Part shown: piece by piece, positions 24,061 through 30,865 of the stretch
Position numbering within the stretch: the stretch's first letter is position 1
How the letters are laid out: each line of letters starts with the position of its first letter
Source: JBEHYA01 sp048498415
GTDB taxonomy: Bacteria; Pseudomonadota; Alphaproteobacteria; UBA9219; RGZA01
Assembly (NCBI GenBank): GCA_048498415.1
Contig: JBEHYA010000013.1
Coordinates: forward strand, 1 to 31,216
Direction: 5' to 3'
DNA length: 31,216 nt
Translations under genes and position numbers: made by a program
Notes under the pieces: model-generated
Database searches by the model: none
What the model saw: the letters and a program-made list of their open reading frames with translations, nothing else
Told to the model about the DNA's origin: nothing

Positions 24061-24456
24061 TTAAGGATGAGCGCCTTTTTTGTTGACCATAAATCGCCGT
24101 GCCACCACACCGATTCCCACCAACAAAAACACCCATGGCGCCAGCCACAGGGCGAGTGTGGCCGGTTTTACAGGGGGCTTCATCAGCACATAATCCCCGT
24201 AGCGGGTCTGCATATAGGCATATATCTGCTCATCGGTTTTGCCGGCTTTCACCTGTTCCCGCACGGCCTTGCGCAAATCTTTGGCCAGCCCCGCCCCGGA
24301 ATCATTGATGCTTTCCGCCTGGCACACCATGCAGCGTAACTGCTCCCCAATTTTCACCGCCCGCGCCTCCTGGCCTGCATCCGGCAACGCTTCACCCGCT
24401 TCCAGCGCAAGAGCCGGGGTGGCGAGAAGTAAAAAGACAAGCAGCAGCATTTTCAT
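24061..24456 (-). CDS. ccmH: Cytochrome c maturation protein CcmH (CycL type)
   Basis: 131 residues from the ATG at 24456, which starts a signal peptide (MKMLLLVFLLLATPALA); the frame further upstream only reads through a palindromic repeat. The periplasmic domain has the LRCMVCQAESINDSGAG motif (redox CxxC), followed by LRKAVREQVKAGKTDEQIYAYMQTRYGDYVLMKPPV. A single membrane helix ends the protein (ALWLAPWVFLLVGIGVVARRF). It reduces and presents the apocytochrome c haem-binding cysteines during haem ligation, receiving electrons from CcmG. It is the short form without the TPR half. Last gene of the run tadA-ccmDEGH, separated from ccmG by a family A repeat. Confidence 0.93.
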   Translation of the reverse strand: MKMLLLVFLLLATPALALEAGEALPDAGQEARAVKIGEQLRCMVCQAESINDSGAGLAKDLRKAVREQVKAGKTDEQIYAYMQTRYGDYVLMKPPVKPATLALWLAPWVFLLVGIGVVARRFMVNKKGAHP

Positions 24457-24473
24457 TTTGCGAAACACCCCTT

Positions 24474-24582
24474 CACGTACGTACCGGCGAAAGCCGGTAC
24501 CCAGTTTTGGTGCGGCAAATAAACTGGATACCAGCTGGAGTTTACCCCGGCGAAGGCCGGGGCTGGTATGTTCGTGGTTGTT
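24474..24582. repeat. Family A paired-hairpin repeat, copy 3 (between ccmG and ccmH)
   Basis: The left unit is GTACCGGC-GAAA-GCCGGTAC with tail CCAGTTTT. The spacer is followed by AAACTGGATACCAGC and a second hairpin CCCCGGC-GAAG-GCCGGGG. The right half is rearranged relative to copies 1 and 5. It sits inside the ccm operon, between the ccmG stop and the ccmH start. Confidence 0.7.
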
Positions 24583-24584
24583 TT

Positions 24585-25106
24585 TCATTTCGCCAGCACG
24601 GGGGCGAATTCCCTGTCCCACACATCCTGCGTGAGGGGGCCGGCGTGGAAGGCCAGCACGGTTAAATCGGGGCCAACCAAAAAAGTCTCCGGCACGCCGG
24701 CCACGCCGAAATCGATGGCCACTTTGCCTTCGCTATCCATGCCCACCCGGTCATACGGGTTTTGATCGGCCAAAAAATTATCGAGGTCTTCTTTTTTATC
24801 CTTATACGCAATGCCCACCCGCTGCAGGCCTTCGGCATGCAGGTTCAGAAAAAAATCATTTTCCGCGCGGCACGGCACGCACCAGGAGGCAAAGAAATTC
24901 ACTAGCGTCAAACGCCCGCGCAGATCATCTTCCGTCACTGTTTTGCCACCCAGCATGGGCAGGCTGAACGCGGGAATGGGCTTGCCCTGATGCGCAATGT
25001 GACTATCGGATGGGCCCTTCATCAACGCCCAGATGGCGATGCCCACAAACGCCGTAAACAGCAGTACCGGCACGATCAGCCACGGTTTGGTCTTTGCTTC
25101 CGTCAT
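24585..25106 (-). CDS. ccmG: Thiol:disulfide interchange protein CcmG/DsbE
   Basis: 173 residues. An N-terminal membrane anchor (about 9-28, WLIVPVLLFTAFVGIAIWAL) carries a periplasmic thioredoxin-like domain. The active site is WCVPC (Cys76 and Cys79) in LVNFFASWCVPCRAE. The cis-proline loop is in GVAGVPETFLV. CcmG keeps CcmH and the apocytochrome reduced, with electrons from CcdA/DsbD. Its start overlaps the ccmE stop as ATGA. In most Ccm operons ccmF lies between ccmE and ccmG; here there is no room for it. Confidence 0.94.
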   Translation of the reverse strand: MTEAKTKPWLIVPVLLFTAFVGIAIWALMKGPSDSHIAHQGKPIPAFSLPMLGGKTVTEDDLRGRLTLVNFFASWCVPCRAENDFFLNLHAEGLQRVGIAYKDKKEDLDNFLADQNPYDRVGMDSEGKVAIDFGVAGVPETFLVGPDLTVLAFHAGPLTQDVWDREFAPVLAK

Positions 25107-25555
25107 TTGATCTCTCCCTTTATTCCCTTATCATGCAGGCTGCGCGCCACTTCCGGCGGCATGTATTTTTCATCGTGCTTGGCCAATAACGTATGCGCGG
25201 TGAATGCGCCGTGGTCGGCCACCACGCCTTCCGCCACCACACCCTGCCCTTCGCGGAACAGATCCGGTGGCACGCCTTCATATGTTACAATCATCTCATT
25301 CTTTAAATCGGTCACCGTAAAAACAATGTGTGTGCCTGTACGCTTCAAACTGCCGTTTTCCACGAGGCCCCCAAGACGAATGTTTTTCTGTTCCGATATC
25401 AGCTTCGCTTCATCGCGCAAGATATCGGAAGGCGCATAGAAATACGTGACCTTCTGGCCAAGGCCCAGCAGCACCAGCACCACAGCAATCGCCGCCGCCA
25501 GCAGCGAGGCGGTGAGAAGCACCGCGCGGGTATGGCGGGGCTGCCAACCGCTCAT
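25103..25555 (-). CDS. ccmE: Haem chaperone CcmE
   Basis: 150 residues from the ATG at 25555, which overlaps the ccmD stop as ATGA, matching the ccmE/ccmG junction. An ATG five codons earlier (25570) is the alternative. An N-terminal membrane anchor (about 11-33) precedes the periplasmic OB-fold domain (KVTYFYAPSDI, RLGGLVENGSLKR, FTVTD, IVTYEGVPPDLFREGQGVVAEG). The covalent haem-binding histidine is His127 in LLAKHDEKYMPPEV, with Tyr131 as axial ligand. It receives haem from CcmC/CcmD and delivers it to CcmF/CcmH. All key residues present. Confidence 0.95.
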   Translation of the reverse strand: MSGWQPRHTRAVLLTASLLAAAIAVVLVLLGLGQKVTYFYAPSDILRDEAKLISEQKNIRLGGLVENGSLKRTGTHIVFTVTDLKNEMIVTYEGVPPDLFREGQGVVAEGVVADHGAFTAHTLLAKHDEKYMPPEVARSLHDKGIKGEIK

Positions 25556-25668
25556 GGTTTTTTGCGCCATACGCTAAACCCATGCACCGCAAAGCCAAAG
25601 ACAAACACAGCCAGCAGCGCATAGACGGCAATCACAAAACCAATATGGGGATCGGCAAGATTGATCAT
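25552..25668 (-). CDS. ccmD: Cytochrome c maturation protein CcmD (tiny membrane protein)
   Basis: 38 residues, starting ATG at 25668 and ending TGA at 25552-25554. It reads MINLADPHIGFVIAVYALLA..., one membrane segment followed by a short basic end (WRKKP). The family features are a short N-terminus with a His before the helix, an aromatic/aliphatic helix containing a Tyr, and a positively charged C-terminus. CcmD helps release haem-loaded CcmE from the CcmABC complex. Position directly before ccmE with an ATGA overlap supports the call. Very short genes like this are often missed. Confidence 0.88.
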   Translation of the reverse strand: MINLADPHIGFVIAVYALLAVFVFGFAVHGFSVWRKKP

Positions 25669-25686
25669 GGCTTGGTTATAGCGCGT

Positions 25687-26136
25687 TTAGCGCCGCGCTT
25701 TAAAAAATTTTTGCAAAAGCGCTTTGGCGGGTTCTTCCATCATGCCGCCAAAGACTTCGGGTGCGTGGTGGCAGGTGGGCTGCTGGAAAAACTTCGGGCC
25801 ATGATCAATCCCGCCGCCCTTGGGGTCGTAGGCACCGAAATACACCCGCCGCAGCCTTGCGAATGAAATAGCCGCCGCGCACATGGCGCAGGGCTCCAGG
25901 CTCACATATAAATCGCAGCCCTCAAGGCGGGGCGAACCCAGCTTGCGGGAAGCCGCGCGGATCGCCAGAACTTCCGCATGCGCGCTCACATCAAAATCGG
26001 TTTCGGTGCGGTTGCTGGCCTCTGCCAAAACATGGCCATCCTTAACCAGCACAGCGCCCACCGGCACTTCGCCCGCAGCGGCGGCGTCCGTGGCCAATGC
26101 TAAAGCGCGGCTCATGAAAGAATTGGCGTCAGTCAT
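25687..26136 (-). CDS. tadA: tRNA adenosine-34 deaminase TadA
   Basis: 149 residues from the ATG at 26136. Longer in-frame starts run into the divergent rluB gene. It converts A34 to inosine in tRNA-Arg(ACG), an essential step in decoding. The zinc site is complete: HAE (His53, catalytic Glu55) and PCAMC (Cys83 and Cys86). The other landmark is EVPVGAVLVKDG near the N-terminus. The C-terminus ends in EEPAKALLQKFFKARR. It is 18 nt upstream of ccmD on the same strand, so it probably shares the ccm transcript, and diverges from rluB with 44 nt between start codons. Confidence 0.95.
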   Translation of the reverse strand: MTDANSFMSRALALATDAAAAGEVPVGAVLVKDGHVLAEASNRTETDFDVSAHAEVLAIRAASRKLGSPRLEGCDLYVSLEPCAMCAAAISFARLRRVYFGAYDPKGGGIDHGPKFFQQPTCHHAPEVFGGMMEEPAKALLQKFFKARR

Positions 26137-26180
26137 CGCTATGCCTATACTGCCCGCCCATATTAATTGAAAGACAAAAC

Positions 26181-27425
26181 ATGACGAACGATACCGCCGT
26201 AGATGCAAAAGGCGAACGCATTGCCAAGGTTCTGGCCCGTGCGGGCGTGGCCAGCCGCCGCGATATCGAGCGCATGATCGAACAGGGCCGCGTCTCGGTG
26301 AACGGCAAAATGCTGACCCACCCGGCGTTCATCGTCACATCCGACCACCAGATCATGGTGGATGGCAAAATGATCACCGCGAAAGAACCCACGCGGCTGT
26401 GGCGGTATAACAAGCCCGCGGGTTTGATTGTCGCCGCGCGTGACCCGCAGGGCCGCCCGACTATTTTCGAACACTTGCCGAAAAACCTGCCGCGCGTGAT
26501 CAGCGTGGGCCGGCTTGATCTCACCAGCGAAGGTTTGCTGCTACTGACCAACGATGGCGAGATGGCCAGATTTTTAGAATCCCCGCAGCAGGGTTTCCTG
26601 CGCCGCTACCGGGTGCGTGTGCATGTGGGCAGCAAAGGGCTGGATGAAGAAAAACTGAGCTCGCTCAAGCATGGCGTCACCATTGACGGCGTCGATTACC
26701 GCGGGCTGGAAGTCGAAAAAGAATCCCTGAAGGGCAGCAATGCGTGGCTTATCGTCGGCATCCGCGAAGGCAAAAACCGCGAAGTGCGCAAGGTGATGGA
26801 ACATCTGGGCTACATTGTAAGCCGCCTCATCCGCATCGGCTTCGGCCCGTTCCAGCTCGCGAAACTTGATGTGGGCCAGGTGGAAGAAATTCCCGCCCGC
26901 GCCTTCAAAGATCTATCAAATGAAACCCGCGAAGCGCCCGAAGCCAAAGCGCATGCCGGCACGATTACGCGTTCCATCAAAATCAAATCGCGCGAACGTG
27001 CCGAGCCCCGTTCCATCTACAACAAGCCGGTGCGCCCGGAAAAACCCAAGGCTGAGGCACGCGAAAAATACGCCGATAAATTTACCGGCCAAAAGGGCCA
27101 GAAAAAATCCCGCGTCATCCGCCCCACCGAAACGCTTGCCCGCGCCGAACGCGAACGCCAGAAAGAAAACGACCAGCGCCGCAAAGAACGCGATGCCCGC
27201 CGCAAAGCGCGGCACGACGCCCCGCAGGGCGACGAACGCAGCGAACGCCGGCCCCTTAAGCGCGATGATCGCCGGGATGATCGCCGCGATAACCGCCGCG
27301 ATAATCCGCGTAGTAAAACATCGTTCAAGCCGCGCGGCGCGAAACCGGATAATTTCCAGTCCAGCGGCTATAAAAAATCGCGTGGCCAGAAACCACGCAC
27401 CACTAAATTCAGCGGCCGCAAATGA
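26181..27425 (+). CDS. rluB: 23S rRNA pseudouridine synthase (RluB family) with long basic tail
   Basis: 414 residues. The S4 RNA-binding domain (about 12-60; RIAKVLARAGVASRRDIERMIEQGRVSVNGK) is followed by the RsuA/RluB catalytic domain: catalytic Asp113 in VGRLDLTSEGLLLLTNDG, then YRVRVHVG, GREGKNREVRKVMEHLGY-like motif near 195-215, and SRLIRIGFGPFQLAKL. The family exchanges uridine for pseudouridine in 23S rRNA (RluB at 2605) or 16S rRNA (RsuA); the RluB call is by closest pattern. The C-terminal ~165 residues are a highly charged, Lys/Arg-rich, presumably disordered extension with repeated DDRRD/DNRRD units, common in alphaproteobacterial RluB proteins. The stop overlaps rsmD by 4 nt (ATGA). 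Confidence 0.92.
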   Translation: MTNDTAVDAKGERIAKVLARAGVASRRDIERMIEQGRVSVNGKMLTHPAFIVTSDHQIMVDGKMITAKEPTRLWRYNKPAGLIVAARDPQGRPTIFEHLPKNLPRVISVGRLDLTSEGLLLLTNDGEMARFLESPQQGFLRRYRVRVHVGSKGLDEEKLSSLKHGVTIDGVDYRGLEVEKESLKGSNAWLIVGIREGKNREVRKVMEHLGYIVSRLIRIGFGPFQLAKLDVGQVEEIPARAFKDLSNETREAPEAKAHAGTITRSIKIKSRERAEPRSIYNKPVRPEKPKAEAREKYADKFTGQKGQKKSRVIRPTETLARAERERQKENDQRRKERDARRKARHDAPQGDERSERRPLKRDDRRDDRRDNRRDNPRSKTSFKPRGAKPDNFQSSGYKKSRGQKPRTTKFSGRK

Positions 27426-27982
27426 GAATTATCGCCGGCACCCACCGCGCGCGAAATCTTGAATCGCCGCCGGATGATAAGCGCATCCGCCCCACATCCG
27501 ATAAAATGCGCGGCGCCATTTTCAATATTCTGGAACACGCCGCCTTCGTGCCGCCGCTTTACGGCGAACACACGGGTGTGCTTGATCTGTGCTGCGGCAC
27601 CGGCGCTTTGGGTTTTGAAGCGCTATCGCGAGGGCTTGGTGAAGCGGTGTTCATCGATAGCGAGACCGCCTCGCTGGCGCTCGCCAAATCGAATGCGCAG
27701 AAATTCAACCTCATGGCACGCTGCAAATTCCTTCGCGCCAGCGTCGATGACCTGCCCGTGCCGCCGCGCCGCTTCGAACTGGTCTTCATCGATCCGCCCT
27801 ACAATAAAAAACTCATCGATGCCGCCCTGCCGGCTTTGCTTGCCGGCGACTGGTTGGCGGAAAACGCCGTGATTGTTGCCGAAACGCAGGCACGCGAAGA
27901 ATTCGCCGTTCCTGCCGGCCTCCAATCCATCGAGCGCCGCCGCTACGGCGACAGCGCCGTCACGTTTTTGATGCGTGGTTAA
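27422..27982 (+). CDS. rsmD: 16S rRNA guanine-966 N2-methyltransferase RsmD
   Basis: 186 residues. SAM-dependent methylation of G966 in 16S rRNA. It opens with the family's MRIIAG and RPTSDKMRGAIFNIL. The SAM motif is VLDLCCGTGALGFEALSRG (about 53-71), and the catalytic motif is DPPY (124-127) in FELVFIDPPYNKKL. The length matches the family. It is coupled to rluB by an ATGA overlap, so two rRNA-modifying enzymes are made together. A family C/A repeat cluster follows 6 nt after the stop. Confidence 0.95.
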   Translation: MRIIAGTHRARNLESPPDDKRIRPTSDKMRGAIFNILEHAAFVPPLYGEHTGVLDLCCGTGALGFEALSRGLGEAVFIDSETASLALAKSNAQKFNLMARCKFLRASVDDLPVPPRRFELVFIDPPYNKKLIDAALPALLAGDWLAENAVIVAETQAREEFAVPAGLQSIERRRYGDSAVTFLMRG

Positions 27983-27987
27983 ATATT

Positions 27988-28191
27988 ATTCCCCTCCCCG
28001 CCCCCCGGGAGGGGCGAGTGGCGGGAAAAGCCTATCCATTAGCTACGGACATACCAGCGAAAGCTGGTATCCAGTTTGTTTGCGGCACGGAAACTGGATT
28101 CCGGCTTACGCCGGAATGTACGTGATGAGGAGATGATTGGTTTAAAGGAAAAGGCTTTCCCTCCCCTCTATCCCCTCCCGAAGGGAGGGGA
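27988..28191. repeat. Family C inverted pair enclosing family A paired hairpin, copy 4
   Basis: The outer arms (27988-28027 and 28150-28191) are family C units: CCCCTCCC...GGGAGGGG with GGGAAAAGCC-type tails, in inverted orientation. At 28049-28122, within the loop, is a family A element: ATACCAGC-GAAA-GCTGGTAT, tail CCAGTTTG, spacer, AAACTGG, ATTCCGGC-TTAC-GCCGGAAT. It occupies most of the 252 nt between rsmD and the methyltransferase gene. An open frame through it joins the methyltransferase frame but is not expected to be translated. Confidence 0.72.
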
Positions 28192-28234
28192 TGTTTGGAT
28201 TGCCTTGCGCAATCTTCCCGGCTACGCTTTTTCC

Positions 28235-29002
28235 ATGTCCACGCCTTCCTGTAAAATCTGCGGTGCGCCCTCCACCTTTTTCGCCAAGGTCGACTTCCAC
28301 GCCAACGCGCAGCTGCATTTCGGGTATTATGATCTTCCCATCAACCCCAGCGGTCTGATGCTGGATTACTATCGCTGCCACGCCTGCGGTTTTCTGTTCA
28401 CGCCGTTCATGGATGACTGGACGCCGCAGAAATTCGGCGAGATGATTTACAATCAGGATTACCCGCAAGTGGATGGCACCTATAACGGCTATCGCGGCGG
28501 CACGTTTGCCAACATTCTGGCCCTCGCCTTCCACGGCAAGCTGCCGCAGTTGCAATTTTTAGATTACGGCGGCGGCCTTGGTATTCAGGCGGAGCTCTTA
28601 CGCGTGTTCGGTGCCAAACGTTCCGAAAGCTACGATCCCTATGCCGTGGGCCGCAACCGCCCCGCCGGCACGTTTAATGTGGTCACCTGCATGGAAGTGG
28701 TGGAACATTCCACCAACCCCAAACAAACAATCGCCGATATCGTGAAATTCGCCGCTGATGACGGCCTCATCATGTTCACCACGGAAGCGCCGCCCGCGGA
28801 TATCGAACAACAAAAAGAAAAATGGTGGTACATCACGCCGCGCGTCGGGCATGTCTCGTTCTATAGTTTTGATGCGCTCGACCGGCTGTTCAACCCATAC
28901 GGCTACAAACTCGCGCACATCGAAACGCACACGCATTTCGCGTATCGCACCTGGCCCGCGTGGGCCGATAAATTATTGCCCCCGCATATCAAGCTGGCAT
29001 GA
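28235..29002 (+). CDS. Class I SAM-dependent methyltransferase with N-terminal zinc-binding motif
   Basis: 255 residues from the ATG at 28235; an earlier in-frame start (28076) would translate palindromic repeats. The N-terminus has two cysteine pairs, CKICG (residues about 6-10) and CHAC (about 47-50), as in the zinc-binding region seen in Methyltransf_13-type proteins. The Rossmann core follows with LDYGGGLGIQAELL (SAM glycine motif) and VVTCMEVVEHSTNP (motif for the acidic loop and catalytic pocket). Later stretches (GLIMFTTEAPPADI, YITPRVGHVSFYSFDALDRLF) resemble the family that methylates sugars, lipids or small molecules. The substrate is unknown. The stop overlaps the start of aroK (ATGA). 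Confidence 0.85.
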   Translation: MSTPSCKICGAPSTFFAKVDFHANAQLHFGYYDLPINPSGLMLDYYRCHACGFLFTPFMDDWTPQKFGEMIYNQDYPQVDGTYNGYRGGTFANILALAFHGKLPQLQFLDYGGGLGIQAELLRVFGAKRSESYDPYAVGRNRPAGTFNVVTCMEVVEHSTNPKQTIADIVKFAADDGLIMFTTEAPPADIEQQKEKWWYITPRVGHVSFYSFDALDRLFNPYGYKLAHIETHTHFAYRTWPAWADKLLPPHIKLA

Positions 29003-29523
29003 CCGCTTTAGCAAAACCCGTTTTACTGGTCGGCATGATGGGCAGCGGCAAAAGCGCCTGCGGCAGGCTTCTGGCATTTCAGCTGGGCGTGCCGTTTGTG
29101 GATGCCGATGACGTACTGGTGCAGCGCTTCGGCAAAAGCATTCCTGAAATGTTTGCGCAGGATGGCGAAACCGTTTTCCGCCAACGCGAAAAACAAATTC
29201 TCGCCGAACTCATGGCCGGCCCCCCGGCGGTGATTGCCGCCGGCGGCGGCGCGATTTTAGATGCCGGCACGCGGGCTGATCTCCGCACCAAAACCCACGC
29301 CTTCTGGCTTAAAGCCACGCTGGATGATCTGGTGGAACGCGTGGGCTTTGACAAAAACCGCCCTTTACTGAAAACCGCCGCCAGCCCCCGCGAAGCCCTG
29401 CAAAACCTGCTGGCCGCGCGCGCGCCGTTATATGCCGAAACCCCGCACCACATCGACACCCACCATAAAACGCCCGATGCAATCGTCGGCGAGATTGTGC
29501 GTCATTTAAGAGAGCTGGTTTAA
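28999..29523 (+). CDS. aroK: Shikimate kinase
   Basis: 174 residues. It phosphorylates shikimate in the chorismate pathway. Walker A is GMMGSGKSACG (about 12-22). The shikimate-binding DADD (35-38), FRQRE (60-64) and GGGA (82-85) are in place, and the lid arginine is in KNRPLLK (about 121). Coupled to the methyltransferase by an ATGA overlap. aroB follows, but with a family A repeat in the 129-nt gap. Confidence 0.95.
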   Translation: MTALAKPVLLVGMMGSGKSACGRLLAFQLGVPFVDADDVLVQRFGKSIPEMFAQDGETVFRQREKQILAELMAGPPAVIAAGGGAILDAGTRADLRTKTHAFWLKATLDDLVERVGFDKNRPLLKTAASPREALQNLLAARAPLYAETPHHIDTHHKTPDAIVGEIVRHLRELV

Positions 29524-29524
29524 T

Positions 29525-29612
29525 CAGGCATCCCTGCGCAGGCAGGGATCCAGTTTGGTTCAATCCGTAAAAATAAGAAAACTGGATCCCCGCCTGCGCG
29601 GGGATGCCTGGA
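29525..29612. repeat. Family A paired-hairpin repeat, copy 5 (between aroK and aroB)
   Basis: The two 32-nt arms are inverted and match except at two positions. Those two differences (T vs C, A vs G) face each other in the small hairpin: the left arm forms ATCCCTGC-GCAG-GCAGGGAT, the right ATCCCCGC-CTGC-GCGGGGAT, so each keeps a perfect stem. The tails are CCAGTTT and AAACTGG. It begins 2 nt after the aroK stop codon. Confidence 0.85.
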
Positions 29613-29652
29613 AAGTTTTTGTTTTTCTGCTTGCCTCCGCTATAGTCCATCC

Positions 29653-30726
29653 ATGCTCACGCTTCCCGTTTCCCTTGGCCAACGCAGTTACGATATTCTG
29701 ATCGGCGAAAATCTGCTGGCAGGCGCCGCTGCGCATATCCAGAAACTTGGTATCCCGCGCGTTTTGATTGTCACCGACAGCAACGTCGCGCCGCTTTATG
29801 GCGAGGCACTATTCAAAAACCTGAACGCCGCTAACTTATGCGCCGTGCCGCCTTATATTGTGCGCGCGGGCGAAAACGCCAAAAGCTTCGCTGAACTTGA
29901 AAAGCTGCTGAATTTCATTCTGAGCCATGCCGACCGCAAAACCGCGATTATCGCGCTGGGCGGCGGCGTGGTGGGCGATCTGGCCGGCTTTGCGGCTTCC
30001 ATTGCCCTTCGCGGCCTGCCCTTCATTCAAATCCCCACCACGCTTCTCGCGCAGGTTGATAGCGCCGTGGGCGGCAAGACGGCGGTGAACGCAGCCCAAG
30101 GCAAGAATTTAATCGGCGCCTTCCACCAGCCGCGCTTTGTGCTTTCCGATATCGCCACGCTCAAAACCCTCCCCAAACGCGAATTGCTCGCGGGTTATGC
30201 GGAAGTTGTGAAGTACGGCGCGCTGGGCAACGCGGAATTTTTCGCCTGGCTGGAAAAGAACGGCCAGGCGATGCTGGCAGGCAATGCCGGCTTACTTGTC
30301 CACGCCATTGCCGAATGCTGCCGCATGAAAGCGCATATTGTCGCGCGCGATGAAACCGAACAGGGCGAACGCGCGCTATTAAACCTTGGCCACACTTTCG
30401 CCCACGCGTTTGAAACCGCATCCGGCTACGCCATGCTGCATGGCGAGGCGGTGGCGCTGGGCATGGCGAAAGCCTTTGAATTATCGGTACGCCTTAATCT
30501 CTGCGAAAGCGCTGAGGCGGCCCGTCTCATCCGTCATCTTGAAATCGTCGGGCTCCCGGTGCACGTCAACCCGGCGTGGCGGGCGGGCGATCTCATCGCC
30601 ACCATGCAGCATGACAAGAAGGCGGAAGGAAAGCGCCTCACCTTCATACTCGCTACTGCAATCGGCAAAGCGCTTATCAAAAAAGATGTGGCGCCCGCTG
30701 ATGTTGAGGCTGTTCTCGTCGCTTAA
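29653..30726 (+). CDS. aroB: 3-dehydroquinate synthase
   Basis: 357 residues. It converts DAHP to 3-dehydroquinate, the second step of the shikimate pathway, using NAD+ and zinc. The NAD-binding stretch is GGGVVGDLAGFAA (about 103-115) and PTTLLAQVDSAVGGKTAVN (128-146). Zinc ligands are expected at Glu184 in YAEVVKYG, His247 in NLGHTFAHAFE, and His263 in MLHGEAVALG; all three are present. The length is normal. The aroK-aroB order is the usual bacterial operon, here interrupted by a repeat. Confidence 0.96.
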   Translation: MLTLPVSLGQRSYDILIGENLLAGAAAHIQKLGIPRVLIVTDSNVAPLYGEALFKNLNAANLCAVPPYIVRAGENAKSFAELEKLLNFILSHADRKTAIIALGGGVVGDLAGFAASIALRGLPFIQIPTTLLAQVDSAVGGKTAVNAAQGKNLIGAFHQPRFVLSDIATLKTLPKRELLAGYAEVVKYGALGNAEFFAWLEKNGQAMLAGNAGLLVHAIAECCRMKAHIVARDETEQGERALLNLGHTFAHAFETASGYAMLHGEAVALGMAKAFELSVRLNLCESAEAARLIRHLEIVGLPVHVNPAWRAGDLIATMQHDKKAEGKRLTFILATAIGKALIKKDVAPADVEAVLVA

Positions 30727-30750
30727 TTTCATTGCACACGATGCTTCTTA

Positions 30751-30863
30751 TTTCCCCTCCCCTTGGGAGGGGATAAAGGGGAGGGATACCCTCACCTTTA
30801 GGAGAATGCATGTTGAATGGTGGGGCCTTTCCCGCCCCTAACCCCTCCCGAAGGGAGGGGAAT
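30751..30863. repeat. Family C inverted pair, without an insert
   Basis: The left unit is CCCCTCC...GGAGGGG followed by a GGGGAGGGA tail. The right unit is the inverted CCCGCCCCTAACCCCTCCC...GGGAGGGG. A short spacer separates them. It lies between the convergent genes aroB and the ribbon-helix-helix gene and may end both transcripts. Compare the copies at 15725, 20018 and 27988, which have extra sequence in the loop. Confidence 0.7.
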
Positions 30864-30865
30864 AA

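Noticed and set aside
24457..24621. N-terminal extension of the ccmH frame
   Set aside because: It translates a family A repeat, and a signal peptide starts at 24456.
28076..28234. N-terminal extension of the methyltransferase frame
   Set aside because: The added codons come from palindromic repeats of families A and C, and the conserved zinc-binding N-terminus begins right after the ATG at 28235.
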